NCBI RefSeq assembly: GCF_003097135.1
Contig: NZ_QEQL01000006.1
Location: 124,001 to 188,000, forward strand
Length of the DNA: 64,000 nucleotides
Source of the DNA: Pseudomonas sp. URIL14HWK12:I12
Lineage (GTDB): Bacteria; Pseudomonadota; Gammaproteobacteria; Pseudomonadales; Pseudomonadaceae
Direction: 5' to 3'
The notes under the pieces are model-generated. The model searched no databases, was not told where the DNA came from, and worked only from the letters and a program-made list of their open reading frames with translations. Shown piece after piece: positions 15,713-25,016 of the stretch (positions are counted from its first letter, which is position 1; every line of letters starts with the position of its first letter). A program made the position numbers and the translations under genes.

Positions 15713-17285
15713 CGTCAATGCCACCCAGGCGCAGCGCATGCTGCGCCTTTACCATGTGTACCGGCTGATCATCGGCCTGTCGCTGGTGCTGCTGATTTCC
15801 AGCGAATTCGACAGCCGGCTCATGGAGCTGGCCAACGTTGCGCTGTTTCGCGCCGGCAGCTGGGTTTACCTGGGCCTGAACCTGCTTGCCGTGTTACTGC
15901 TGCGCCACGCTCGCCACCCGGTGCGGGCCTTCACCTTGGCAGCGGCCGACGTCATCATGCTCGCCGGCCTGTTCTATGCCGGGGGCGGCATTCCCAGCGG
16001 CATCGGCAACCTGCTGATCGCCTCGGTGGCCATGGGCAACCTGTTGCTGCGCAGCCGCGCCGGCCTGCTGATCGCAGCCATGGCGTCGATCGGCATCATC
16101 TACATCACCTTCTACCTCAACTACGCCCACGGCGTAGCACCCAACGACTACCTGCAAGCTGGCTCACTGGGCGTATTGTGCTTCGCTGTGGCCCTGATGG
16201 TGCAGGGGCTCACCCGCCTGCTGCGCACCAGCGAGAACCTGGCCGAGCAACGAGCCAGCGACGTCACTAGCCTCGAAGCGCTCAATGCATTGATCCTGCA
16301 GCGCATGCGCACCGGCATCATCGTGCTCGATGCCGAGAACCGCGTGCAGTTGGCCAACCAGGGAGCACTGGCCCTGCTCGGCAGGCCAAACCTTGTCGGC
16401 CAACTGATGGCGGGGCATTCAGCCGAGCTGATCGAGCGGCTGCTGCAATGGCGCGTGAACCCTGCCTTGCGAGTCAAGAGCTTGCGCCTGAAGGACGGCG
16501 GCCCCTCCGTGCAGCCCAACTTCGTGGCCCTGCGCCACGGCGAGCGCCAGCAAACCCTGGTGTTTCTGGAAGACCTCTCGCAGGTCGCGCAGCAGGCGCA
16601 GCAACTCAAGCTGGCAGCCCTGGGCCGCCTCACGGCCAGCATCGCCCATGAAATCCGTAACCCGCTGGGTGCCATCAGCCATGCGGGCCAGCTACTGCAG
16701 GAGTCCAGCGAGCTGGAGCACGCCGATCAGCGTCTGGTGCAGATCATCCTCGACCACTCCAAGCGCATGAACTTGCTGATCGAAAACGTGCTGCAGCTCT
16801 CTCGCCGGCGCCAGGCCGAGCCCGAACTGCTCGACCTCAACGCCTGGCTGGAGCGCTTCAGCCATGATTTCCGCGCCACCGCTCGGGACGGCCAACAACT
16901 TCATACCCGCATCGGCCTGGGAAATCTCCAGACCCGAATGGACCCCAACCACCTGACACAGGTGGTCACCAACCTGGTGGAAAACGGCCTGCGCTACAGC
17001 GGCCAGCTGCACCCGGTCGCACAGGTGTGGCTGCAGCTGTACGTGGAACCTGGCAGCGGCCTTGCCGTGCTGGAAGTGCTGGACGACGGCCCAGGCTTTG
17101 CGCCAGACAAGCTGCAGCACATCTTCGAGCCCTTCTTCACCACCGAAACCAAAGGCACGGGCCTTGGCCTATACATCTCCCGCGAGCTGTGCGAAAGCAA
17201 CCAGGCCCACCTAGACTACAGGCCACGCGAACAGGGCGGCAGCTGCCTGCGCATCACCTTCGCCCACGCCAACAAACAAGGTTGA
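15702..17285 (+). CDS. pilS: type IV pilus sensor histidine kinase PilS
   Basis: The 527-residue membrane kinase phosphorylates PilR to control pilin transcription. About six hydrophobic segments occupy residues 20-185, then a PAS-like region, then the H-box SIAHEIRNPLG with His316, and the ATPase boxes NLVENGLRYS, DDGPGF and GTGLGLYISRELCE. Length fits the 530 aa of the P. aeruginosa protein. The GTG at 15702 was chosen because it gives the family length; the frame extends to 15630 and a later ATG exists at 15738. It overlaps the small zinc-ribbon gene and is followed by pilR after three bases. Confidence 0.92.
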   Translation: MPDNVNATQAQRMLRLYHVYRLIIGLSLVLLISSEFDSRLMELANVALFRAGSWVYLGLNLLAVLLLRHARHPVRAFTLAAADVIMLAGLFYAGGGIPSGIGNLLIASVAMGNLLLRSRAGLLIAAMASIGIIYITFYLNYAHGVAPNDYLQAGSLGVLCFAVALMVQGLTRLLRTSENLAEQRASDVTSLEALNALILQRMRTGIIVLDAENRVQLANQGALALLGRPNLVGQLMAGHSAELIERLLQWRVNPALRVKSLRLKDGGPSVQPNFVALRHGERQQTLVFLEDLSQVAQQAQQLKLAALGRLTASIAHEIRNPLGAISHAGQLLQESSELEHADQRLVQIILDHSKRMNLLIENVLQLSRRRQAEPELLDLNAWLERFSHDFRATARDGQQLHTRIGLGNLQTRMDPNHLTQVVTNLVENGLRYSGQLHPVAQVWLQLYVEPGSGLAVLEVLDDGPGFAPDKLQHIFEPFFTTETKGTGLGLYISRELCESNQAHLDYRPREQGGSCLRITFAHANKQG

Positions 17286-17288
17286 GCC

Positions 17289-18647
17289 ATGAGTGCACGG
17301 CAGAAAATCCTGATCGTCGATGATGAGCCAGACATCCGCGAACTGCTCGAGATCACCCTCGGCCGCCTCAAGCTCGATACCCGCAGCGCTCGCAATGTCA
17401 GGGAAGCCCGCGACTGGCTGAGCCGCGAGGCTTTCGACCTGTGCCTGACCGACATGCGCCTGCCTGACGGCACGGGCCTGGAGCTGGTGCAGCACATTCA
17501 GCAACGCCATGCCCAGCTGCCCGTGGCCATGATCACCGCCTTCGGCAGCATGGACACGGCCATCCAGGCGCTCAAGGCAGGCGCTTTCGACTTTTTGACC
17601 AAACCGGTCGACCTTACCCGCCTGCGCGAGCTGGTAGCCAGCGCGCTGCGGCTGAGCCAACCGGCGGCAGCGGCCGTTGCCGCCGAGGCCAGCAGCGCTG
17701 GCCGGCTGCTGGGCCAGTCGGCGCCCATGCAGGCCCTGCGCAAGCAAATTGGCCGGCTAGCCCGTAGCCAAGCGCCGGTGTACATCAGCGGTGAGTCGGG
17801 CAGTGGCAAAGAGCTGGTCGCCCGCCTCATCCACGAACAAGGCCCGCGCGCCGATAAAAGCTTCGTGCCGGTCAACTGTGGGGCGATCCCCAGTGAGTTG
17901 ATGGAAAGCGAATTCTTTGGCCACAAGAAGGGCAGCTTCAGTGGCGCCGTCGAAGACAAGCCAGGCCTGTTCCAGGCCGCCCATGGGGGCACGCTGTTCC
18001 TCGACGAGGTCGCCGACCTGCCGCTGCCGATGCAAGTCAAGCTGTTGCGCGCAATCCAGGAAAAGGCCGTTCGCAGCGTCGGCGGCCAGGCCGAAGTGGT
18101 GATCGACACCCGCATCCTGTGCGCCACCCACAAGAACCTGGCAGCGGAAGTCGCGGCTGGCACCTTTCGCCAAGACCTGTACTACCGGCTCAACGTGATC
18201 GAATTGCAGGTGCCTGCACTGCGCGAACGCCGCGAAGACATTCCGTTGATCACCGCGCAAGTGCTGGAAAAACTCGCCGAGGGCAGCGGCCTGCCACCGG
18301 TCACGCTATCGACGGCCGCCGCCGAAGCGCTCAAGAACTACCGTTTTCCCGGCAACGTGCGAGAGCTGGAGAACATGCTCGAACGTGCCTACACCTTGTG
18401 TGAAAACGATGTGATCGACGTCGCCGACCTGCGCTTCAATCAAGCCGCACCTCAGGCGGCGGGCGGTGAAGGCGAGCCGAGCCTTGCGCAGGTGGGCGAC
18501 CTTGAGGATTACCTGGAAGGGATCGAACGCAAACTGATCCTTCAGGCCCTGGAAGAAACCCGCTGGAACCGCACCGCCGCGGCCCAGCGCCTGAACATGT
18601 CGTTTCGCTCGATGCGCTATCGGCTCAAGAAGCTGGGGCTGGACTGA
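17289..18647 (+). CDS. pilR: sigma-54-dependent type IV pilus response regulator PilR
   Basis: This 452-residue NtrC-family activator has a receiver domain with phospho-acceptor Asp55 (CLTDMRLPDG), a AAA+ domain with Walker A GESGSGKE and Walker B GTLFLDEVAD, and a Fis-type helix-turn-helix at the C-terminus (NRTAAAQRLNMSFRSMRYRL). The sigma-54 contact loop reads GSFSGA instead of the classic GAFTGA. It should activate the major pilin promoter, which is not in this window. It lies three bases after pilS and overlaps the convergent thiO gene by 23 bases. Confidence 0.93.
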   Translation: MSARQKILIVDDEPDIRELLEITLGRLKLDTRSARNVREARDWLSREAFDLCLTDMRLPDGTGLELVQHIQQRHAQLPVAMITAFGSMDTAIQALKAGAFDFLTKPVDLTRLRELVASALRLSQPAAAAVAAEASSAGRLLGQSAPMQALRKQIGRLARSQAPVYISGESGSGKELVARLIHEQGPRADKSFVPVNCGAIPSELMESEFFGHKKGSFSGAVEDKPGLFQAAHGGTLFLDEVADLPLPMQVKLLRAIQEKAVRSVGGQAEVVIDTRILCATHKNLAAEVAAGTFRQDLYYRLNVIELQVPALRERREDIPLITAQVLEKLAEGSGLPPVTLSTAAAEALKNYRFPGNVRELENMLERAYTLCENDVIDVADLRFNQAAPQAAGGEGEPSLAQVGDLEDYLEGIERKLILQALEETRWNRTAAAQRLNMSFRSMRYRLKKLGLD

Positions 18648-19731
18648 GCCTCGACCCTGGTGCGTAGGGGGCCGGGTCGATGATGGGGGCCTGCCCATCG
18701 ATCAGGTTCGCCAGCAGCCGGCAGGAGGCCGGCGCCAGGACCAGCCCGTTGCGGAAGTGGCCGCAGTTCAGCCACAAGCCGGGGTGGCTGCTGACCGCGC
18801 CGATGAACGGAACGCCCTCAGGCGACCCCGGCCGTAGCCCAGCCCAATGCCCCACTCGCTCGGCGCCGGCCAGCCCCGGCAACAGCGCTACAGCCGAGGC
18901 TTCAAGGCTTTCAAGCGCCTCGGCAGTCGGCGTCTTGTCGAACCCTGCATATTCCAGCGTGCTGCCCACCAGAATGTGCCCATCACGCCGCGGAATCGCA
19001 TAGCGCCCTTTGGCCAGCACCATGCGCGGCAGGAAGTCGCTGGCGCTTTTGTACAGAATCATCTGCCCTTTCACCGGCTCCACCGGCAGCGCCAGGCCAA
19101 GTGTGGCCAGCAGCTCACCACTCCAGGCGCCAGCGGTCAGCACCACACGATCTGCACGCAGCGCCCCCTCGGCCGTGTGCACCCCCACTACCTGCTCGCC
19201 TTCGAGCAGGAAGCCCTCGGCGCCACAGTGTTCGCGCAGTGTGACGTTCGGGCGCCGGGCCAGGGCTGCCTTGAGCGATTTGACCAGGCGCGGGTTGCGC
19301 ACGTTGGCCACGTCCGCCATGTAGATGGCCCGCTGAAAGCCTGCACCCAGGCACGGCACCTGGCGGTAAGTTGCCTCGATGCTCACGGCACTGAGCGGCC
19401 GGCGCTCACGCCGGGCCCACGCCAGCGCCTCGGCATCGTCGTCGAGGTCGAGCCAATACAGGCCGGTGACGTGCACCTCTGGGTCAAGCCCGGTCTCGAG
19501 AAACAGCCGGTCGGCCAACTGCGGGTAAAAATCCTGGGACCAGTGCGCCAAGGCGGTGACCGCCTGGCTGTAGCGCCAAGGGTAGAGTGGCGAGACGATA
19601 CCGCCCCCTGCCCAGGAGGACTCAAGGCCCGCGCCCTGGCGGTCGATGACGGTGACCTGGCCTCCCGATTCGGCCAGGTTCAGGGCGCTCAGCAGGCCGA
19701 TGGCGCCTGCGCCGACGATCAGCGTGTGCAT
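18625..19731 (-). CDS. thiO: glycine oxidase / FAD-dependent amine oxidoreductase
   Basis: The 368-residue flavoprotein of the DAO family should oxidise glycine to iminoglycine for the thiazole part of thiamine, or act on related amines. The N-terminal FAD motif VGAGAIGLLSALNLAESG and the late GLRPGSPEGVPFIGAV region are typical. The ATG at 19731 starts the protein directly on the Rossmann fold. It lies three bases after the pilE stop, so it may be read from the minor pilin operon; its 3' end overlaps the pilR end tail to tail. In other pseudomonads thiO also sits beside the pil genes. Confidence 0.85.
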   Translation of the reverse strand: MHTLIVGAGAIGLLSALNLAESGGQVTVIDRQGAGLESSWAGGGIVSPLYPWRYSQAVTALAHWSQDFYPQLADRLFLETGLDPEVHVTGLYWLDLDDDAEALAWARRERRPLSAVSIEATYRQVPCLGAGFQRAIYMADVANVRNPRLVKSLKAALARRPNVTLREHCGAEGFLLEGEQVVGVHTAEGALRADRVVLTAGAWSGELLATLGLALPVEPVKGQMILYKSASDFLPRMVLAKGRYAIPRRDGHILVGSTLEYAGFDKTPTAEALESLEASAVALLPGLAGAERVGHWAGLRPGSPEGVPFIGAVSSHPGLWLNCGHFRNGLVLAPASCRLLANLIDGQAPIIDPAPYAPGSRLSPAPAS

Positions 19732-19734
19732 CGG

Positions 19735-20139
19735 TCAGCGGCCCCAGCAGGTGGCGGGTGATGTGCCGCTGGCGATATCGATGTTGCTGCGAGCACCGGT
19801 GTTCTCGAGTTTGAAGGTGCCGCACACATCGCCCGCCATCAGCGTTCCAGGCCGAGGGGCAGCGGTCAGCGTCCAGGCACTGGCATTGTTTACGGTAAAA
19901 GTGAAGCTGTAGTAGGTGTTGGCAGCCAGGGGGGCGAAGTCAGTGTATTTACCGCCGTTACGGGTGTAGTAGCGCTCGGCTGCCTGGGCCATTTCACCCA
20001 TCTGCTCCACCACCGCCGCGCGCTGGGTGCGCTTCACGTAGTTGGTGTACGAGGGGTAGGCGATTGCCGCGAGAATGCCGATGATGGCCACAACCACCAT
20101 CATCTCGATCAGGGTGAAACCACGCTGCCTGGAATCCAT
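19735..20139 (-). CDS. pilE: type IV minor pilin PilE
   Basis: The 134-residue prepilin has leader MDSRQRG, cleavage before Phe8, Glu12 (the +5 Glu) and the hydrophobic assembly helix MMVVVAIIGILAAIAYP. Two C-terminal cysteines (GDVCGTF and PATCWGR) can form the D-loop disulfide. The ATG at 20139 has GGAG six bases upstream; an earlier in-frame ATG at 20151 directly follows the pilY1 stop. As a minor pilin it would help prime pilus assembly with PilVWX and PilY1. Confidence 0.9.
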   Translation of the reverse strand: MDSRQRGFTLIEMMVVVAIIGILAAIAYPSYTNYVKRTQRAAVVEQMGEMAQAAERYYTRNGGKYTDFAPLAANTYYSFTFTVNNASAWTLTAAPRPGTLMAGDVCGTFKLENTGARSNIDIASGTSPATCWGR

Positions 20140-20151
20140 TAACTGCTCCAT

Positions 20152-23100
20152 CTATTGGATCTGTCGCCACATGATACGCCGGCTTGCGCCCGGTAGGCTG
20201 CCCGGGGATCCGCTGCAACTATCACCGGTACAGGTGCCGGTGCCATTGAGCTTGCGCGTTACCAATGCACCGCTGGAGGTGTTGGCCTGCAGCACATCAG
20301 TACCGGTGCTGTCGCCGAACAGCACCGCCACGCCGCCTGCATAACCCGTAGCTATCACCAGCCCGCTGTTGGGCGTGGTGGTGCCGCTGATCATGGAGTT
20401 CACGAACATCTGCCCGGTGAACGCCTGCAACAGCACGATTCGCCCGAAACCCTGGGCCGAACAAGGGTCTGAAGTGTCGACCCCAGCCGTGGTGAAAATG
20501 ATGCGCCCGCGTGAGTAACTCGCCTGGAAGATCACGCGCTCGCCCACCAGCGTGTTGTTGTAGCTCAGCGGCATGTACCAGCCCTTCTTGCTGGTGTAGT
20601 CGACCGGGTTCTGGCTGGTGGTCATGTAGGTATCACCGCCGGAGCTGTAAGTGCCGGTGATCGACTGCGCGGTGAGGTCGGACACTGTGTAGTTGGCCGT
20701 GCTCGAATCGGTGTCGCGCACGGCGTAAAAGGCCTGCACGGCGGTGGTGGTCTTATCGGTGGTTTCCATGAACTTGCCGGTGCCCACGAACACGTTGTAG
20801 CCCCCGGCCGGGTTGGCCACCACCAACGGCTGCGCGGTGATCGGTTGGTTGGCGCCGCCGCTGGCCGTGAGCAAGGGGTTGCCCGAAAACGCCACGCCCC
20901 AGCTGGCGGAGGCGCTGCTGGTCAGGTCGAATTTCCACAAGCGCCCCTTGAGGTCACCGGCATAGGCGTACTGCACCACGTCCGATGCATTCACGCGCAG
21001 GGCGACCGACGACAGGCCGTTGTCCGTTTCAGCGGTATTGATGGTGATCTTGCGAATCAGCGCCCCGGTCGACAGGTTGACCACGTAGAGCGCCGCGTTG
21101 CCCGATGTACTGCCATAGCCGTTGGCGATGAAGGCCGCCCACGTACCATCGGCCAACCGGGCCACCTGCGGTTTGGCGTAGGCATAACCGAGGTCGCTGA
21201 AGCCTGCGGTACTGCTGTTGATCTCCCACAGCGCAGAAGGCGTATTGCTGCCGTTGCTGTACAGCCGGATCGCGTAGTAGCCCTTGCCCCCCGCGCCGGT
21301 GCCACCTAGCGCGACGGTGTTCCATGCCCCGTTTATCTGGGCATCGAAGATGCTGACCTGCCCGTCGTTCTGGAAGCGGTGTGCCGCGCCATTGGCATAG
21401 CCGGTATCGGCCACGTTGACCAGGCCATTGAGCGCGGTCGAGGGCATGTAGGCATAGCGGCGGGCGCCGCTGGACGCCGTGAGCACGTTGGTGAAGCCCA
21501 GGTTGTCGTTGAACACGATGCTCGGGGTCATGTTCGTGGCCTTGCTGGTCACGAACGTTGAATAGCTGGTGTCACCGGCGGTGTCGGAGGCGTTGATGTC
21601 AGTGGGCGATGCGTAGGCCACCGGCGAGTTGATGATGTCGCCGATCAGCACGGTGCGCGTGCGCAGGCCGGCCTTGTTGGTGCCTTTGGTCCATTCCACC
21701 AGGTCATTGCCGGTGGTGCCCAGGGGCAACCCCACACTCATTGCGGTTTGCTGAAGGGGCGACAAATTGGCGAAGTTGAAGGTCACCGGCGCGTTGGTGG
21801 CGGTGTTCCATGACTGGTAAAGGCTGGTGGAGGTACCCACCGCCACGGTGCTGTCGGTGCTCCAGGTGGGGGTGCCGCTGTTGAGGGTGCCGTCGCTGTT
21901 GAAGCTGAACGCCTTGATGGTGCCCCGCCAGTCGAGCGGGTTGTAGGTGGCTTGGTAGTAGAAGGAGCTGGAGGTGAGCGAAGAACTGTTGGCGCTACCG
22001 GTGGCACCCGAGCCGGATTGGGCACTGATGGCATTGAGGGCGGCTGTCAGCGCCGTGGTCAGGGAGTTCGCGTCGCTGGCCTGATAATAGGTGCCGTGGC
22101 CATAGTTGGCCGCATCCGAGAGCATCTGGTTGGCCGCCGTGAAGCCCACGGTGTAGGTCAGCATGTTCTGCTGGGTGAAGTCCGTGGCGTCCCAGTTCTT
22201 GCCCGCAAGGTCGCTGCCGTTGGCAGCGGTGCGCATGTCGATGTCATAGGCGAACTTGGCTACGTCATCGAGGTAGAGCGTATCGCCCTCCCCGTCGCCA
22301 TTGAGGTTGTCGCCATCGTTGTTGACGTTATCCCAGTTAGGCAGCGTGTTGCCGGAGGTATAGGCAGGGTCGGAAGACGGAAAGGTACGGTCGTAGGTTG
22401 GCAAGCCGTCAGTGATCACCACCCCGAAGTTTTTCTGGCAACGATATTGGATCGGGCTGGTGTAGGTAGCCGGGGTGCTGTTGTAGTACGGCGACAGCCC
22501 GCGCATGTAGCGGGTGATTTCGTAGTAGGTTTCTGCCAGCGGTGTATTGGCAGAGGCGGTCAGCCCCCCGATCGAGCTCAAGAGGTTGTTGTAGTTGGTA
22601 TTGGCCTGCGCCTGTGTGGTAGTGGTGGTGGCCTGCAGGTCTGCGATCACCTGGGCGATCTTGCCGCCTGGGCCCGGGTTGCCCGTCACCGGCGGGTTGA
22701 ACGTGGCAAGCCCGATACGCAGCGCGCGGTTGGCGGTCACCAGTTGCGACGCTACGGTGCGCGCAACGTTGATGCGATAGTCGTTGGGAATGGAGCCGTC
22801 GGTGTAATCCTTGGAGGTCGAGCTGCCCATCAGGCCGATCAGGTACGAGAGGTAGTTGGCCGAGTAGCGAGTGTTGCCACCGCCGACCGGGTCGGGCAGC
22901 TTCAGGCAATAGCGCGTGTTGTTGCGATACAGGCCGGTGTAACCCAGCAGGCAGCCGCCCCGGTTCAGATTGCCTACCAGTATGTTCTCGCTGTCCATGT
23001 CGAGGCCGGAGATCGTGTTGCAGTCGTAGTAATACACACAGGCATAAACTGCGGGGCGCGTGACGCTCTGGTCGAAGGCTGTGGAGCGGATGAGGTTGTT

Positions 23101-23277
23101 CATGCTGCCGGAGTTATCCACCAGCATCATCAGGTTCGGCGGCACGGCTGCGGCGCTCAGCAGCGGTGACGGCGACGGCGTGAAGGCAGCCCAGGCCGGG
23201 GTGCTCAGGTAGAGGCCCAGCACCAGCCCGTACAGCCAGGCGAGCCAACCGTGCCGCGCTTTAGGGCTTCTTGGCAT
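20152..23277 (-). CDS. pilY1: type IV pilus tip adhesin and assembly protein PilY1
   Basis: The 1041-residue secreted protein has a signal peptide ending AWA-AF (about residue 30), a von Willebrand A domain whose metal site begins DNSGS (Asp54, Ser56, Ser58), an Asp/Asn-rich insert (NNDGDNLNGDGEGD), and a C-terminal beta-propeller with the family motif YAGDLKGRLWKFDL. It is about 120 residues shorter than P. aeruginosa PilY1. In homologues an EF-hand-like Asp loop precedes YVYAGD; here that loop reads RVNASDVVQ and lacks most acidic ligands. The ATG at 23277 overlaps the pilX end by 17 bases. Confidence 0.9.
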   Translation of the reverse strand: MPRSPKARHGWLAWLYGLVLGLYLSTPAWAAFTPSPSPLLSAAAVPPNLMMLVDNSGSMNNLIRSTAFDQSVTRPAVYACVYYYDCNTISGLDMDSENILVGNLNRGGCLLGYTGLYRNNTRYCLKLPDPVGGGNTRYSANYLSYLIGLMGSSTSKDYTDGSIPNDYRINVARTVASQLVTANRALRIGLATFNPPVTGNPGPGGKIAQVIADLQATTTTTQAQANTNYNNLLSSIGGLTASANTPLAETYYEITRYMRGLSPYYNSTPATYTSPIQYRCQKNFGVVITDGLPTYDRTFPSSDPAYTSGNTLPNWDNVNNDGDNLNGDGEGDTLYLDDVAKFAYDIDMRTAANGSDLAGKNWDATDFTQQNMLTYTVGFTAANQMLSDAANYGHGTYYQASDANSLTTALTAALNAISAQSGSGATGSANSSSLTSSSFYYQATYNPLDWRGTIKAFSFNSDGTLNSGTPTWSTDSTVAVGTSTSLYQSWNTATNAPVTFNFANLSPLQQTAMSVGLPLGTTGNDLVEWTKGTNKAGLRTRTVLIGDIINSPVAYASPTDINASDTAGDTSYSTFVTSKATNMTPSIVFNDNLGFTNVLTASSGARRYAYMPSTALNGLVNVADTGYANGAAHRFQNDGQVSIFDAQINGAWNTVALGGTGAGGKGYYAIRLYSNGSNTPSALWEINSSTAGFSDLGYAYAKPQVARLADGTWAAFIANGYGSTSGNAALYVVNLSTGALIRKITINTAETDNGLSSVALRVNASDVVQYAYAGDLKGRLWKFDLTSSASASWGVAFSGNPLLTASGGANQPITAQPLVVANPAGGYNVFVGTGKFMETTDKTTTAVQAFYAVRDTDSSTANYTVSDLTAQSITGTYSSGGDTYMTTSQNPVDYTSKKGWYMPLSYNNTLVGERVIFQASYSRGRIIFTTAGVDTSDPCSAQGFGRIVLLQAFTGQMFVNSMISGTTTPNSGLVIATGYAGGVAVLFGDSTGTDVLQANTSSGALVTRKLNGTGTCTGDSCSGSPGSLPGASRRIMWRQIQ

Positions 23278-23773
23278 AAATACTCTCCAGCACCGTGCGT
23301 ACGGCCGTGTTGTTCGGGTTCATGCCTATCGCCGTGATGCGATAGAGCATCACCGAGGAGCCCTCGGCTGCATCGAAATTGACCGGCGCGGTACCGGTGA
23401 TACCCAGGTATTGAATGGCGTACAGCCCGTCAGCCACGGTGCCCTGCCAGAGCACGCCACCGGCGTTGCCGGGGCCCACGACGGCGGCAGTATCGGGTGG
23501 TTTACAGGCCGCAGCGCTGGCGCAGACTGCCGGGTTGGAGGTGCCCTTGAAAATAGCGAACTCCCCCACGCGCAGCGCCGATTCGGCCAGTTGCAAGGTG
23601 GTGTTGCGGGTGGCCACGCTGCCGGCCATCTTCTCCTGCAAGGTGGCGTTCTGCATGGAAGAAATGCCGATCAGCGTGAGCAACAGAAGAAATACCAGTG
23701 CAACCACCAGAACCGCGCCGCGCTGGCTGGCGGTATGGGACGGGCAATGGGAAAAAGTACGGGCCATGGTCAT
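23261..23773 (-). CDS. pilX: type IV pilus minor pilin PilX
   Basis: The 170-residue protein has a prepilin leader with cleavage at QRG-AVLVVAL (Gly19/Ala20) followed by a hydrophobic helix. It lacks the +5 glutamate, as I recall for PilX/GspK-type tip pseudopilins. A cysteine pair (AVCASAAACK) lies in the head. The first ATG overlaps the pilW stop as ATGA, and a second start two codons later is also possible. Its 3' end overlaps pilY1. Confidence 0.88.
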   Translation of the reverse strand: MTMARTFSHCPSHTASQRGAVLVVALVFLLLLTLIGISSMQNATLQEKMAGSVATRNTTLQLAESALRVGEFAIFKGTSNPAVCASAAACKPPDTAAVVGPGNAGGVLWQGTVADGLYAIQYLGITGTAPVNFDAAEGSSVMLYRITAIGMNPNNTAVRTVLESIYAKKP

Positions 23774-24546
23774 AGCATCCGATTGCGCAGCGCTGCCGTC
23801 ACGCTGAAGCGTTGGTCGGCTACGCCTGCGGCGACATTAGCGGTGGCAACAGGGTCGGTGACGGTGAAGCTGATGCGTACGCTACGAATGCGCCCGGCCT
23901 GCACAGGCGTCACGCTGTTGGCATAGCTGGAAACCGCCACGTCGCTGTCGTCAGCGGTGCTGGACAGGCCAAACGAAAGCGCGAACGCCGAAACGTTGCT
24001 CACCAGAACCTGCTGCGCAGCTCCGGTACCGGTGTAGATCGCCTGGTTGGCAACCTTGTAGGTATACACGGTTTGGCGGATGGGGAACGTTGATTGCGCC
24101 GTGGTCACAGCCCCTTGGGGAGGATTGCCGGTGTACACCGTCGCGCCTGAGCGGCAATCGGAGACCACGGTCCAAGCAGGCGTACCGCCACCGGCGGTGC
24201 CTACATCGGCAGTGTTGAGGGTAAGCACCGTGCCGTTTGCATCGGTGGTCGAGGTGATCCACGCATCGTTGTTGAGCAGGGTCGAAAAGCTCTGGTTGGT
24301 GCTCAGGTCGCTGGTACTGTTGGGCGCCACCACCACACAGCCGTACATGCCAACCATGCGAATTTCCTGGCTCAGCCGGCTGAGCAGGTACCGGGCGTCT
24401 TCCTGCATGGCGGCCGAGCTGTTCTGTGCGCTGTAGGTGGCGCGCGCCGAGAGGAAGATATTGGTGACGCCCAGGGTGATGATCAGGCCCAACGCCAGGG
24501 ATACCATCAGTTCGATCAGGCTGAGGCCGCGCTGGTAATGGCTCAT
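23770..24546 (-). CDS. pilW: type IV pilus minor pilin PilW
   Basis: The 258-residue prepilin has leader MSHYQRG, cleavage before Leu8, Glu12 and a long hydrophobic helix (LMVSLALGLIITLGVTNIF). The large globular head is typical of PilW. The start ATG overlaps the pilV stop (ATGA) and the end overlaps pilX in the same way, so the operon is translationally coupled here. Confidence 0.9.
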   Translation of the reverse strand: MSHYQRGLSLIELMVSLALGLIITLGVTNIFLSARATYSAQNSSAAMQEDARYLLSRLSQEIRMVGMYGCVVVAPNSTSDLSTNQSFSTLLNNDAWITSTTDANGTVLTLNTADVGTAGGGTPAWTVVSDCRSGATVYTGNPPQGAVTTAQSTFPIRQTVYTYKVANQAIYTGTGAAQQVLVSNVSAFALSFGLSSTADDSDVAVSSYANSVTPVQAGRIRSVRISFTVTDPVATANVAAGVADQRFSVTAALRNRML

Positions 24547-25016
24547 GGGGTGACCACCGTGTCCATCGCCACGCGGCTGACCAGCTTGAAGGTCTGCAGG
24601 TTGGCCTCGCCAGTGACACCGTTGGACGTGTTCACCGCGCTGGCAGCGCGGGTATCGTCCCAGCTCACGGTGATGGTGTACACATAGCCATTCTTGGCGA
24701 TGCTTGCATCGGCCGTAGCACCGAGCTGGCCCTTGAGCGCGGTGGAAAAATCGAACAGGTCTTGGGTCAATGGTGTGGCGCTACCTGCCGTGGGGGCCGC
24801 CGCCAGGTTGGCCAAGGTGTAGTTCGAACCCGGGTTGGCCCGGATGCGGTCCATCATGTCGTAGGCGATGTAGCTGGCCTTGGTGCGCAGGGTCGAGCTG
24901 TCGGTGAACTTCAAGGCGTTGAGCTGGATGGCGGCCGCGCCCAAAAGGCCGATGGCCATGATCAACAGCGCAACCATCACTTCGATCAGGCTCGAGCCTC
25001 GCTGATGGCGCATCAT
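24543..25016 (-). CDS. pilV: type IV pilus minor pilin PilV
   Basis: The 157-residue prepilin has leader MMRHQRG, cleavage before Ser8, Glu12 and the helix VMVALLIMAIGLLGAAAIQ. The start region contains two adjacent ATG codons (25016 and 25013) overlapping the TGA of the upstream fimU-like gene. The longer frame to 25061 runs inside the previous gene and is not needed. Confidence 0.88.
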   Translation of the reverse strand: MMRHQRGSSLIEVMVALLIMAIGLLGAAAIQLNALKFTDSSTLRTKASYIAYDMMDRIRANPGSNYTLANLAAAPTAGSATPLTQDLFDFSTALKGQLGATADASIAKNGYVYTITVSWDDTRAASAVNTSNGVTGEANLQTFKLVSRVAMDTVVTP

